From assembly GCA_016744895.1 (NCBI GenBank), contig JADGDK010000013.1:1-40957 (forward strand): a stretch of DNA of 40,957 nt. The letters run 5' to 3'. How positions within the stretch are numbered: the stretch's first letter is position 1; every line of letters begins with the position of its first letter. Shown in pieces: positions 25,826 through 33,584 of the stretch. This DNA comes from Campylobacterales bacterium. Lineage in GTDB: Bacteria > Campylobacterota > Campylobacteria > Campylobacterales > QNZT01. Below the pieces are notes generated by a model, which saw only the letters and a program-made list of their open reading frames with translations, had not been told where the DNA came from and did no database searches. The position numbers and the translations under genes were made by a program.

Positions 25826-26743
25826 TTATTCGATTGCAGATTTGATCAATATAGTGATATCAGCTTGTGCTTTTTCCAATATCGCTATAAGTTCTTTGTC
25901 TTTAAGTCCAAATGTTGAAATCCAATTGTAAACATTTGGAAATACAATAACCATTTTATTGGACCCTTTTTTATGATAAATAGCCATTGAACATGGGGCA
26001 TAGGCACCAGCTTCTGGATGGTTGATTGAAACATTGTAAATTACTTTTAACTTGCAAAGTGAATAAGTATCATAATAGAAATAATCCTCATTCTTTGCAT
26101 TTTCTAAATCCACACCATAAGCATTAAAACTTGCCATAGTAAACCCAATAGGTTTAAGCCCATTTTCAATGACTATTTCTACTTCTTCTTGAATATCTTC
26201 AGCTTCCTCATCATCTACTTCTAATTCAAACCTAGTTACTAAGTCTTTGCTAGCAGGTACCGGCTCATAGTCAAGTTTTGTAATTTCACCCCCTGGAAGT
26301 GCTTCTAAAAAATATTTTCTATTTAAAGTTTCTAACTCTTTAAAAAGCTTATCACCTTTACCAAGTATTTTATTCATTGCTGAAGCAGTTAACATGCTGA
26401 TATAAAGGTTTTTATCACCCTCTTTTTGATAAATTCCTACTGAGAATGGATTAAATATACCGCTATCAGGATATTTTATCGTTAACTTTTCCATAATCTC
26501 TGGATAGTATGCAATCATTAAATTATATGTTTTATAGGTTGTTTTTTGAAATTGTATCTTAAAAGGACCATTCATATCACGGTTCTCTTCAACTTTGTAA
26601 CCTGCTTTTACTAACACCTTTTCGATACTTTGTGGTGTAACATTTCCTTTACTATTATCAACTTTAAACAGTAATATATCCTTGTTTGCACTCACACTCG
26701 TTGCTAACAATAGTGCCATAACTATAATTTTAAATATTTTCAT
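25826..26743 (-). CDS. Secreted tandem DUF302 protein
   Basis: After a signal peptide (MKIFKIIVMALLLATSVSA) come two copies of a DUF302-like domain. The first is at residues 20-150 and contains YYPEIMEKLTIKYPDSGIFNPFSVGIYQK. The second is at 180-305 and contains INHPEAGAYAPCSMAIYHKKG. The pattern of a hydrophobic strand, then P/G and a conserved aliphatic YxK is shared between the two. DUF302 proteins are common in sulfur and iron oxidisers and often near cytochromes, but their function is unknown. The gene starts 21 nt after the DsrE-like gene and closes the three-gene operon. Confidence 0.82.
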   Translation of the reverse strand: MKIFKIIVMALLLATSVSANKDILLFKVDNSKGNVTPQSIEKVLVKAGYKVEENRDMNGPFKIQFQKTTYKTYNLMIAYYPEIMEKLTIKYPDSGIFNPFSVGIYQKEGDKNLYISMLTASAMNKILGKGDKLFKELETLNRKYFLEALPGGEITKLDYEPVPASKDLVTRFELEVDDEEAEDIQEEVEIVIENGLKPIGFTMASFNAYGVDLENAKNEDYFYYDTYSLCKLKVIYNVSINHPEAGAYAPCSMAIYHKKGSNKMVIVFPNVYNWISTFGLKDKELIAILEKAQADITILIKSAIE

Positions 26744-26764
26744 TTTTTCTCCTAATTTTCATTT

Positions 26765-27211
26765 TTATGGTCGGATATAAGTCCAACCCCTTCTTTGTCG
26801 TTCAATGAGTTCTACAATCCCTGCAGTAACAATCTCAACATCACCTAACAACTCTTTTTGAGTCATTTTATAAGTCTTCATGGTATTGCCACAGGCTATA
26901 AACTCAACATCATATGTCATCAAAGAACGTACTCTTTTTTGGATATCTTTATCAAAAAAATACGCCTTTGCCAAAACTGCTTTTATGCCCTTTGAATAAC
27001 ATACAATTGCAACTTCACATTTATCTGCTCCATAAAACTTGATCACATTACTTGCTGAAGATAAGACATGTGAAACCTCTTGTTCATCTTCTGATGTAAT
27101 TGGAAAAATAAACTGTCTTGGATTTTCAATTGATGGTTCCGGCTTTGCAAACTCCGTATCAGCAAAAACTGTAAAAAACAAAACTGATAGTACTAGAAAT
27201 ATATTTTTCAT
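26765..27211 (-). CDS. Periplasmic DsrE/F-like protein
   Basis: The 148-residue protein has a signal peptide ending TVFA, then a DsrE-type alpha/beta domain: VSHVLSSASNVIKFYG, CEVAIVCYSKGIKAVL and MTYDVEFIACGNTMKTYK. The conserved Cys C107 in FIACGNTM is where sulfur-carrying DsrE/TusD proteins have their active cysteine. Most characterised relatives are cytoplasmic sulfurtransferases; exported versions occur in sulfur oxidisers. It overlaps the cytochrome-thioredoxin gene by 4 nt (ATGA). Periplasmic sulfur transfer is a reasonable but unproven guess. Confidence 0.82.
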   Translation of the reverse strand: MKNIFLVLSVLFFTVFADTEFAKPEPSIENPRQFIFPITSEDEQEVSHVLSSASNVIKFYGADKCEVAIVCYSKGIKAVLAKAYFFDKDIQKRVRSLMTYDVEFIACGNTMKTYKMTQKELLGDVEIVTAGIVELIERQRRGWTYIRP

Positions 27212-27984
27212 TTTTCATCTCCTTTTTTTATTTTTTGAACTTTGTCTAAAATCTCTAAAAAGTCATCTTTATTCCAAAAACCTGGAACTTTTTTTATCTG
27301 TTTAGCATTTGTATCTAAAAAAAAGTATGTCGGTGTCACTTCATATTTAAGAGTTGCTGGTAAACTCTTATTATCAATATCTACCTCAACTGATATGAAA
27401 CCTTTTGAGAGTCTGTCAAGTACCTCTTTTTCACTAAAAACTTCTCTATCCATCTTTTTACAAAAATAACAATGCTCACTTGTTGCTTTTACCATAATAA
27501 GCTTTTTCTCTTTTTGTGCTCTTTTTTGAGCATTATCAAAGTGTGTATATTGAGGTGAATTTTTTTCAAGTGAATTTTTTTCAAAATGGTAAATATATTC
27601 TGCTACTTCTTCACTTTCATCTTCGCTAATTTTCCCTTTAAGTGATGGCATAGTATCAAATACGTCAAGTACTTCTTTCATACAAACACTCTTTTGTTTA
27701 TCCGGATTAATGATATAGTCTTGTATAAATGCTACAACCTCCATGATATGTATCTCTTCATCACCTTTAGGATCACCAATATTTTGTTTGAGTCTAAAAG
27801 AGAGTTGATTTAATGTAGGTCCTTTAAGCTTTAATTTGCTGTTATTATACTCTACAAAATTCTCTTTTAACTGTCCCATAGGGATAAATGACTCATGGCA
27901 TGAGGCACACTTGTTTTTATATATTGTCTCACCATCGGCTTGCAATAACATAGAAAAAAAAGCTATTAATATAACTAATTTCAT
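27208..27984 (-). CDS. Cytochrome c-thioredoxin fusion protein
   Basis: The protein carries a signal peptide (residues 1-16), a haem c motif CASCH at 26-30, and a cytochrome c fold to about residue 135 with candidate Met ligands (MPSLKG). A thioredoxin-like domain from about 150 contains CYFC (C172, C175) and a cis-Pro in YEVTPTYFF. A periplasmic protein with both a haem and a dithiol could pass electrons from reduced thiols to the respiratory chain, or act like SoxW/DsbD-type proteins in cytochrome maturation. It is the first gene of an operon with the DsrE-like and DUF302 proteins. I know of no established name for this fusion. Confidence 0.85.
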   Translation of the reverse strand: MKLVILIAFFSMLLQADGETIYKNKCASCHESFIPMGQLKENFVEYNNSKLKLKGPTLNQLSFRLKQNIGDPKGDEEIHIMEVVAFIQDYIINPDKQKSVCMKEVLDVFDTMPSLKGKISEDESEEVAEYIYHFEKNSLEKNSPQYTHFDNAQKRAQKEKKLIMVKATSEHCYFCKKMDREVFSEKEVLDRLSKGFISVEVDIDNKSLPATLKYEVTPTYFFLDTNAKQIKKVPGFWNKDDFLEILDKVQKIKKGDEK

Positions 27985-28010
27985 AATAGTCCTTTGAACT
28001 TTTAAATTAC

Positions 28011-28109
28011 ATTTGTAGGCACTGATAATAGATAACTTTTAAGCAATCTTTTATACTTAATAGGAGGCAAATAAAAAGAAAAGTTAAATTCTCATCAGTG
28101 CCTACAAAT
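28011..28109. repeat. 16-bp perfect inverted repeat with nested 8-bp repeat
   Basis: ATTTGTAGGCACTGAT (28011-28026) and its exact complement (28094-28109) flank 67 bases. Inside, TAACTTTT (28033-28040) pairs with AAAAGTTA (28079-28086). The inner loop holds a perfect AGGAGG (about 28062-28067) but no ATG follows it in reach. The element lies upstream of the cytochrome-thioredoxin gene and downstream of the porin, so it could be a terminator complex, a palindromic unit repeat or an insertion remnant. Confidence 0.7.
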
Positions 28110-28121
28110 ACAATACTTAAG

Positions 28122-28156
28122 AGTAAAGAGCACAAATCATATTTACACTCTTTACT
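28122..28156. repeat. 9-bp inverted repeat between porin and cytochrome-thioredoxin genes
   Basis: AGTAAAGAG (28122-28130) pairs with CTCTTTACT (28148-28156) across a 17-base loop. It lies between the longer inverted repeat and the porin terminator. There is no T tract next to it on either strand. Confidence 0.5.
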
Positions 28157-28166
28157 ATGAACTAAA

Positions 28167-28199
28167 AAATAGGCTTATATTATATAAGTAAGCCTATTT
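28167..28199 (-). terminator. Rho-independent terminator of the sox-porin unit
   Basis: On the minus strand an 11-bp perfect stem (AAATAGGCTTA with TAAGCCTATTT; 28199-28189 with 28177-28167) is followed by a T tract (TTTTTT). It begins 12 nt after the porin stop. Confidence 0.85.
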
Positions 28200-28210
28200 A
28201 TAACAAAACT

Positions 28211-29371
28211 CTAAAACTTATATTGGTATTGGAATAACCAAGCATCTTCTTTATAGCCTTTAAGACCATTCCACTTGTTATCTCCATCTGTATCACCACT
28301 TGCTACAACATAATTAAACTGCATTCTATGTGCATTTCTTTTTCGTTTTGCACTTCTTGTCATTTTATTATCAAATGGTGCAATAAAATAGTTAAAACCT
28401 AGATAAGTATTTCCTAAATCTGTACTCACTCCACCTTTTTCTGATTCACCTTGAATATGCTTAGCAGAAAGTTCAAATGTATCAGTCACATAGTGTGTTC
28501 CTGTAAGTGCATAAGTATTTTCATCCCAACCAGCAACACCTCTAATATTTTCAGATCGATACATTTCAAATTTTGCATTTGATTTACCAAAATGTGAATC
28601 AATACCAAAGTTTAATGATTTATAATCCTCACCATCAGCTTCACCTAAGCCGCCAGCTTGCTCACTAATTGCATATGAAGCCTCTGTATGAAAAATTTCA
28701 CCCATATCATACATAACTCTAAAAGCATATGAGTTTGCATTTCCAGCTTTTGCATTGATTACAGCACCACTTCGTCCTGCTTGATTTGCAATCATGATGT
28801 CATATCCAAAACCTTCCCACGGTCTCTCATGTCCCATCTCATAGCCATTTACTTTTTGACCAGCTTTCCCACCTATAGCACGACCAGAAAGCATAACACC
28901 TATATTTCTTTCCATTGATAGTTGTTTATCAAAACCTCTCTCAACAATATCAAGATTCCATCCAGGAATTGTAAAACTCATACCATGCGGCATTTTGATA
29001 AGACCCACTTTTACAGCTAATGCATTATTGACATGATAAGCAATAAATGCATCTTTAATCATATCTGGTAAACCTACACCACTTTTATCACCATGGTCTT
29101 TGTTAAAATCTAAAAATAACTTACCTCTTACTGGTCCAGCTTGGTAATTCACACCTAGACGAATTCTTTGTGCTCCAAACTTAACTGATGCATCTTGATC
29201 ATCACTGATCACACCATCACCACCTCTAGCCTCTAATTGGGAAAAACCATAAATACTTAACTTCGTATCTTGTTCACCAACTTTCTTTTTAAGGACATAT
29301 GCTGCTGAAGCCTCTGTCGATAATAATAATGCTGAAGCTGCAACAATAGCAATTTTTGTAAATTTCTTCAT
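28211..29371 (-). CDS. Porin, OprO/OprP-like
   Basis: I place the start at ATG 29371 (MKKFTKIAIVAASALLL), preceded by AGGAGAG; an upstream in-frame start at 29413 would add 14 charged residues with no ribosome site, inside the structured leader. The mature protein of about 365 residues begins with LSIYGFSQLEARGG. It continues with alternating strand patterns (FGAQRIRLGVNYQ, AFIAYHVNNALAVKVGLIKMPHG) and ends in Phe (FQYQYKF), the outer-membrane sorting signal. It fits trimeric 16-strand porins. Following sox genes with one terminator at the end, it may take up thiosulfate or other anions. Confidence 0.85.
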   Translation of the reverse strand: MKKFTKIAIVAASALLLSTEASAAYVLKKKVGEQDTKLSIYGFSQLEARGGDGVISDDQDASVKFGAQRIRLGVNYQAGPVRGKLFLDFNKDHGDKSGVGLPDMIKDAFIAYHVNNALAVKVGLIKMPHGMSFTIPGWNLDIVERGFDKQLSMERNIGVMLSGRAIGGKAGQKVNGYEMGHERPWEGFGYDIMIANQAGRSGAVINAKAGNANSYAFRVMYDMGEIFHTEASYAISEQAGGLGEADGEDYKSLNFGIDSHFGKSNAKFEMYRSENIRGVAGWDENTYALTGTHYVTDTFELSAKHIQGESEKGGVSTDLGNTYLGFNYFIAPFDNKMTRSAKRKRNAHRMQFNYVVASGDTDGDNKWNGLKGYKEDAWLFQYQYKF

Positions 29372-29400
29372 TTTTTCTCTCCTCTTTTTGATTTTAATAC

Positions 29401-29479
29401 GGTATCTAGGCAAGACCCAAATACCTGCGTTAACACTGAGTTCTACTCAGCGTAGGGCTCACGCACAGATGAACCGTGC
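29401..29479 (-). promoter_or_regulatory. Structured RNA leader between soxB and the porin
   Basis: On the minus strand three hairpins follow each other. Hairpin 1 has a 5-bp stem at 29479-29463 with a seven-base loop. Hairpin 2 has a 9-bp stem at 29453-29433 with loop AGA. Hairpin 3 has a 10-bp stem at 29425-29401 with loop TCTTG. Each contains G-U pairs that would be A-C mismatches on the plus strand, so the structure belongs to the minus-strand transcript. The stretch is richer in G/C than its surroundings. Two alternative stems, GCGT/ACGC and CTAC/GTAG, overlap hairpins 1 and 2. It ends 30 nt before the porin ATG and has no T tract. Confidence 0.6.
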
Positions 29480-29489
29480 TTTTCTTTTT

Positions 29490-31262
29490 CTAGCAGGTTG
29501 CACCTTTTTTGGGACATCCACATCCATAATCTAATATCTTTACATTTGAATCAGGGCTGATATCAATTACTTTCTTTTTACGGATATAATCACTCACCAC
29601 TTCATAAACAGCTGGTCTCTCTTTATCTAAGTTCTCTCCAACACTTTGAAGATTTCCACCCCACGATGAAACTCTATACGTCTTTTTAAGATCAATAGGT
29701 TTTCCACCGATCATAAACTCAGAAATTCTTTCTCCTGATTTTGCTGATATCTTGATGCTATAAGTAGCACCTGTCAACCGACTCATATCACCACCTTGTT
29801 GAAGAAGCGGATTTTCATTAAAAACATTGTCAGCTATATCTTCCATAAGTTTTGCAATCACTGAACCTTTAAGATCAAAGGTATACACTTCAGGATAAGT
29901 AATAGCTGTCATTTCATAGACATTGTCTTTTAAAATTTTATCCCCTGGCAATAGTGAAGTTCCCCATCTATACCCCGGTGTAAAAACAATGTCACTTTTT
30001 GCCTTATCTTGTATCGCTTGACCGATTAGAGAATCAAATGTCGAGTAAAAAGTATCTCTTTTGTAAAGTGTACCTTTTGTTGTACCCAACACTTCACCTA
30101 ACTCTTTGTCATACGGCTTATACCATTTTGCAATAAGTGCTTCACCTTTTGGATCTGCTGGCACTAAGTTTGAAGCTACGGGAATGAGTTTAAAACTATA
30201 ATCCACAACTTTTTTATCTTTCACCTCTAAATCTAAACGGCTAATAAACTTACCATGACTACCAGAGATCAAAATCACCGTATCATTGACAATGATAGGC
30301 TTCGGACTAGGGTCATGTGTATGTCCACTAAGGATAAAATCCACACCTTTGACTTTCTTCGCTAACTCTTGGTCGACTGAAAAACCATCATGACTTAAGA
30401 CAATAACAGAGTCAACTTTTTTCTCATCTCTTAATTCATTAACATACTCTTGTAAACTCTCATGTCTAAGACCAAAACTCCAACCTTCTGTAAATCTTTT
30501 TGGATTTGCAGTTGAAGTAAATGGAAATGATTGACCAATAATTCCAATCTTTGCTCCACCAATCTCTTTAATCGTATATGGAGGGAAGATAACTTCCTCA
30601 AAATTATCAGAAAAGGGATCATTATCAATAACATTTTGTGAGATAAACTCACCCTTAAACATCTCAATAAGCTCCATCACACGTTCTTTACCATAAGTAA
30701 ATTCCCAATGCCCAACCATGACATCTACACCAAGATAATTTTGAGAATCAACAATTGCTTCACCATCAGTTTTAAGTGCTACAGCTGTTCCTTGCCATGT
30801 ATCACCAGAGTCAAGAAGCAACACATTTTTATCTCCACGCTCTTTTTTAACATGATCAATCATCGTTTTCATATGAGCGATACCACCCATTTTCCCAAAC
30901 TTTTTAGCCAATTCTTCAAAATTTACGTGTGTATCAAAATACTGATCTAAAGATCCTGACTCAATGCCATAATACTTTTCAAAAGTCTCTCCACAGATAA
31001 ATCCAGGAGTTCCTACAAGATTTGGAGCAGAAATCAGAGTTGACGGTTCTCTCCAATACATAGGTTTGATATGTGCATGCATATCACAAATATGTAGGAC
31101 TGTCGCTTTACCCTTTGGTTCAAAATCCATAATATCTTTGAATTTTAAATTTTTTAATTTTTCTTTTGCATCACTACCAGCGAGTAAATTACTAGGAGCA
31201 GTAAGCCCTAACAATCCCATTGCTGTAGCGATCTGTATAAAGTCTCTTCTATCTACATTCAT
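29490..31262 (-). CDS. soxB: Thiosulfohydrolase SoxB
   Basis: SoxB is a di-manganese enzyme that hydrolyses the sulfone from SoxY-bound cysteine S-thiosulfonate, releasing sulfate in the periplasm. The 590-residue protein has a Tat signal (VDRRDFIQIATAMGLLGLTAP) and 5'-nucleotidase-like metal motifs: HICDMHAHIKPMYW, LLLDSGDTWQGTA, VGHWEFTYG and LSGHTHDPSPKP. The C-terminal domain contains FTPGYRWGTSLLPGD. The last residues, DYGCGCPKKGATC, form a three-Cys tail that I do not recall from Paracoccus-type SoxB. It starts 9 nt after soxA and is the last of the five sox genes. Confidence 0.97.
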   Translation of the reverse strand: MNVDRRDFIQIATAMGLLGLTAPSNLLAGSDAKEKLKNLKFKDIMDFEPKGKATVLHICDMHAHIKPMYWREPSTLISAPNLVGTPGFICGETFEKYYGIESGSLDQYFDTHVNFEELAKKFGKMGGIAHMKTMIDHVKKERGDKNVLLLDSGDTWQGTAVALKTDGEAIVDSQNYLGVDVMVGHWEFTYGKERVMELIEMFKGEFISQNVIDNDPFSDNFEEVIFPPYTIKEIGGAKIGIIGQSFPFTSTANPKRFTEGWSFGLRHESLQEYVNELRDEKKVDSVIVLSHDGFSVDQELAKKVKGVDFILSGHTHDPSPKPIIVNDTVILISGSHGKFISRLDLEVKDKKVVDYSFKLIPVASNLVPADPKGEALIAKWYKPYDKELGEVLGTTKGTLYKRDTFYSTFDSLIGQAIQDKAKSDIVFTPGYRWGTSLLPGDKILKDNVYEMTAITYPEVYTFDLKGSVIAKLMEDIADNVFNENPLLQQGGDMSRLTGATYSIKISAKSGERISEFMIGGKPIDLKKTYRVSSWGGNLQSVGENLDKERPAVYEVVSDYIRKKKVIDISPDSNVKILDYGCGCPKKGATC

Positions 31263-31271
31263 ATCTAAATC

Positions 31272-32036
31272 CTATCTTTTTAAACCAGGTATAGCTATCG
31301 TCTGATCTGCTTTTTTAGCCAAATCTGTCACATAAACTTCCAAAGCAACCATCTCTTTTGAACCAATAGGAAGCACTGCTAAAAGTGCATTTTTCATGCA
31401 CCCTTGAAATCTTCGTTGAAGTGTTCTAAGACTTGATTTTGTCATTCTGTATGCTGGCCAAGTTGCACCTGCTCCAGCCTTTCCAAGATCTGGTAAAGGT
31501 TGTGTTCTTAAAACAGATCCTACGATATCAGCACTATGACAACTTAGACATGCCAGCCCTCTTCCACCACGTTTGGTTTCATAAACTTCTTTTCCAAGTT
31601 TATAAGCTGCTTTCATATGATCATTTGCATTGACATCAATTGCAACTTTTTCATCATTTGCTAATGATTTTACATATGAACTCATTGCAAACATATCTTT
31701 ACTTTTAAGTTTATATGGCTTTTTATCTTGGCTTGCCATCAATGCTTGAAGTACTTGATCAGTACCTATAACCATTCCTAACTTTTCAACATATCTAGGA
31801 AATCCAGCGATATACTTTGGCAAATCATCTTCACTAACATCCAAAAACTTTGCCAATGCTGCTTCACCACCAATCTCTTCTAAAAACTCTCCACCCTCTT
31901 CTACATAAATCTCAGCTGGATTATTTTCTAACATTTCAGTATACATTGCCCTATCAGCATCACTCATCGCAAATTGCTCACCAGCAAAAGAGAGTGTTGC
32001 AGTTAAAAGGGCTACTGATACTATAATTTTTTTCAT
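31272..32036 (-). CDS. soxA: SoxA, cysteine-ligated cytochrome c of the SoxAX complex
   Basis: SoxA with SoxX oxidatively couples thiosulfate to the SoxY cysteine. The 254-residue protein has a signal peptide ending LSFA, one haem motif CLSCH at residues 163-167, and the active-site persulfide cysteine C213 in RRFQGCMKNA. Only one haem motif is present, so this is the monohaem type rather than the dihaem Paracoccus form. Nearby RTQPLPDL and ATWPAYR are conserved around the haem. It lies between soxZ and soxB with gaps of 12 and 9 nt. Confidence 0.96.
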   Translation of the reverse strand: MKKIIVSVALLTATLSFAGEQFAMSDADRAMYTEMLENNPAEIYVEEGGEFLEEIGGEAALAKFLDVSEDDLPKYIAGFPRYVEKLGMVIGTDQVLQALMASQDKKPYKLKSKDMFAMSSYVKSLANDEKVAIDVNANDHMKAAYKLGKEVYETKRGGRGLACLSCHSADIVGSVLRTQPLPDLGKAGAGATWPAYRMTKSSLRTLQRRFQGCMKNALLAVLPIGSKEMVALEVYVTDLAKKADQTIAIPGLKR

Positions 32037-32048
32037 CTTGTAATCCTT

Positions 32049-32387
32049 TTATTTTTTAGGCTTGAGTTTTTTCTCTTTTACACTTACATCACCCATGTTG
32101 TCTTTGAATGTAACTTTGATTTTTCCTTTTTCTTCAGGTACTACAAAGTTGACTGAGAAGTATGGATTTGTTGAAACTGATTCCCATACAGTCATCTTTG
32201 TAAAAGTTTCTCCATTAAATGAAAAATCGATGTCATTGATATAGTTAGCAGGTTTGATTTTTCCTGTTTTTTTATCTTTTTGCATCCCTGTATCCATAGG
32301 ATGAATTACGATAAAATCGACTTTTACTGTATCGCCAGCTTTATATTTTTTTGGCTTAATTTTGATCATTGACTTTCTTTCTGCCAT
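32049..32387 (-). CDS. soxZ: Sulfur carrier complex subunit SoxZ
   Basis: SoxZ is a small Ig-fold protein that pairs with SoxY to form the SoxYZ carrier. The 112-residue protein shows the family pattern HPMDTGMQKDKKTGK followed by NYINDIDFSFNG, VWESVSTNPYFSVNFVV and FKDNMGDVSVKEKKL. It has no signal peptide; SoxZ reaches the periplasm by riding with SoxY, whose Tat signal is intact here. It lies 58 nt after soxY and 12 nt before soxA. Confidence 0.95.
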   Translation of the reverse strand: MAERKSMIKIKPKKYKAGDTVKVDFIVIHPMDTGMQKDKKTGKIKPANYINDIDFSFNGETFTKMTVWESVSTNPYFSVNFVVPEEKGKIKVTFKDNMGDVSVKEKKLKPKK

Positions 32388-32445
32388 AGTAAATCCTTTA
32401 TATAATTTTTATTATTTTGTTATTTGTTATTATTTGAGGTTTGAA

Positions 32446-32931
32446 TCAACCACATCCACCGATTGTAACTTTGACACCTTTTGATGCTTTTAAGTATGTA
32501 CCATCACTTAATCCTACAAGTGCGATTACATTTTGTGATTGACCTAATTTAATTCTAGTTGCAAAATAACCTTTTCCATTTATTGGACTTAATACAACAT
32601 CTGCGCATCTACTATTTTGATTTTTTTCTGCAAGAACATGAATTGTTTTTACATAAGAGTCTTTTGTCATTGGATGATCTACATTAACTTTAACAGGAAC
32701 AACCGCTCCATTTTCAGCAATCTCTGGTACAGTTAAGTTAACTTTATCAGAATCAGTAACTTTTGCATCACCAACAACAGCTTTCATTGCAGTCTCAAGA
32801 TCCATTTTATTTGGACTTACAATTTTTGCTTTAGCTGGTTCAGCTTTAGCACTTAGAAGTGTTGGTACTGTTACGATAGATGCAACCGCTGATGCACTTG
32901 CAAAACTTTTTAAAAACTTTCTTCTTTTCAT
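32446..32931 (-). CDS. soxY: Sulfur carrier subunit SoxY
   Basis: SoxY carries the sulfur intermediates on the Cys of a flexible C-terminal arm. The 161-residue protein has a Tat signal (MKRRKFLKSFASASAVASI) and ends VTIGGCG, placing the carrier Cys at residue 160 with one Gly after it instead of the usual two (GGCGG). Conserved surface strands include HPMTKDSYVKTIHVLAEKN and RIKLGQSQNVIALVGLSDG. It lies 20 nt after soxX. Tat export of the folded SoxYZ dimer fits the lack of a signal on SoxZ. Confidence 0.96.
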   Translation of the reverse strand: MKRRKFLKSFASASAVASIVTVPTLLSAKAEPAKAKIVSPNKMDLETAMKAVVGDAKVTDSDKVNLTVPEIAENGAVVPVKVNVDHPMTKDSYVKTIHVLAEKNQNSRCADVVLSPINGKGYFATRIKLGQSQNVIALVGLSDGTYLKASKGVKVTIGGCG

Positions 32932-32951
32932 TTTACTCTCCTACTTTTTTA

Positions 32952-33539
32952 TTAATTTTTTTCAGATACGATATATGCTGTAATATCACAAATCTCTTGT
33001 TCAGTAAATAGCCCTGATGTAAGATTTACAGTCATATGTGTATTTTCATTGTCGATTCTTGGATCTGCAATTTTTTGATATACATACTCATGTGTTCTTG
33101 TTTTTGTATCGATAAAGAACTGCTTATAATTTGTCAAATCTGGTCCAATATTTCCTGCACCTTTGGCACCTTCTATGTTATGACAGGCCACACAGTTACC
33201 ATACTGTTTAGGAGGAATTTTATCACCTGGTTTATAGGTCTTTCCCTCTTTCATCTGTGTTTTAGAAAGTCCTTTAGGTAGTTTACCTTTTGCCTTTTTA
33301 CCATTTAGGTTATGAAAGATAAATGCTCCCCTTGCGATAGAATCTTTATCATTGCTAATACACCCTTTTGGCATATTAAACTTTTTCATTGGCTTTAAAA
33401 GATCTTTTTTGATAATTGCAGCAGCCAAAGGCTGTTCAATTGCATCGATAAGCTTTTGATCTGCAGCACTCACAGATACAGCTAAAATCGAAATACTCAA
33501 AATAGATCCAAGTAATAACTTTTTACTCTTCATACTCAC
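32952..33539 (-). CDS. soxX: Monohaem cytochrome c SoxX
   Basis: SoxX is the electron-accepting subunit of SoxAX. The 195-residue protein has a signal peptide (cleavage near VSAADQ), one haem motif CVACH at 116-120 and the distal Met in NTHMTVN. The conserved GNIGPDLTNY follows the haem, and the C-terminal EQEICDITAYIV helix is typical. It is the first sox gene; AAGGAG lies six bases before ATG 33539, and a second ATG two codons in is possible. Upstream is the repeat element at 33585-33617, and a long gap separates it from the regulatory operon. Confidence 0.95.
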   Translation of the reverse strand: MSMKSKKLLLGSILSISILAVSVSAADQKLIDAIEQPLAAAIIKKDLLKPMKKFNMPKGCISNDKDSIARGAFIFHNLNGKKAKGKLPKGLSKTQMKEGKTYKPGDKIPPKQYGNCVACHNIEGAKGAGNIGPDLTNYKQFFIDTKTRTHEYVYQKIADPRIDNENTHMTVNLTSGLFTEQEICDITAYIVSEKN

Positions 33540-33584
33540 TCCTTATTAAGATATAAGTTTTCCAAATGTCAAACTCTGCCAGAA

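Noticed and set aside
29372-29413. Extended start for the porin giving a basic N-terminus
   Set aside because: No ribosome site, and the signal peptide starts cleanly at ATG 29371 after AGGAGAG.
29455-29480. Plus-strand CACGCACAG followed by AACC resembles the start of a c-di-GMP-I (GEMM) riboswitch
   Set aside because: The rest of the GEMM consensus (GNRA loop, second stem, closing P1) is absent, the strand is opposite to the genes, and the G-U pairs favour the minus-strand RNA.
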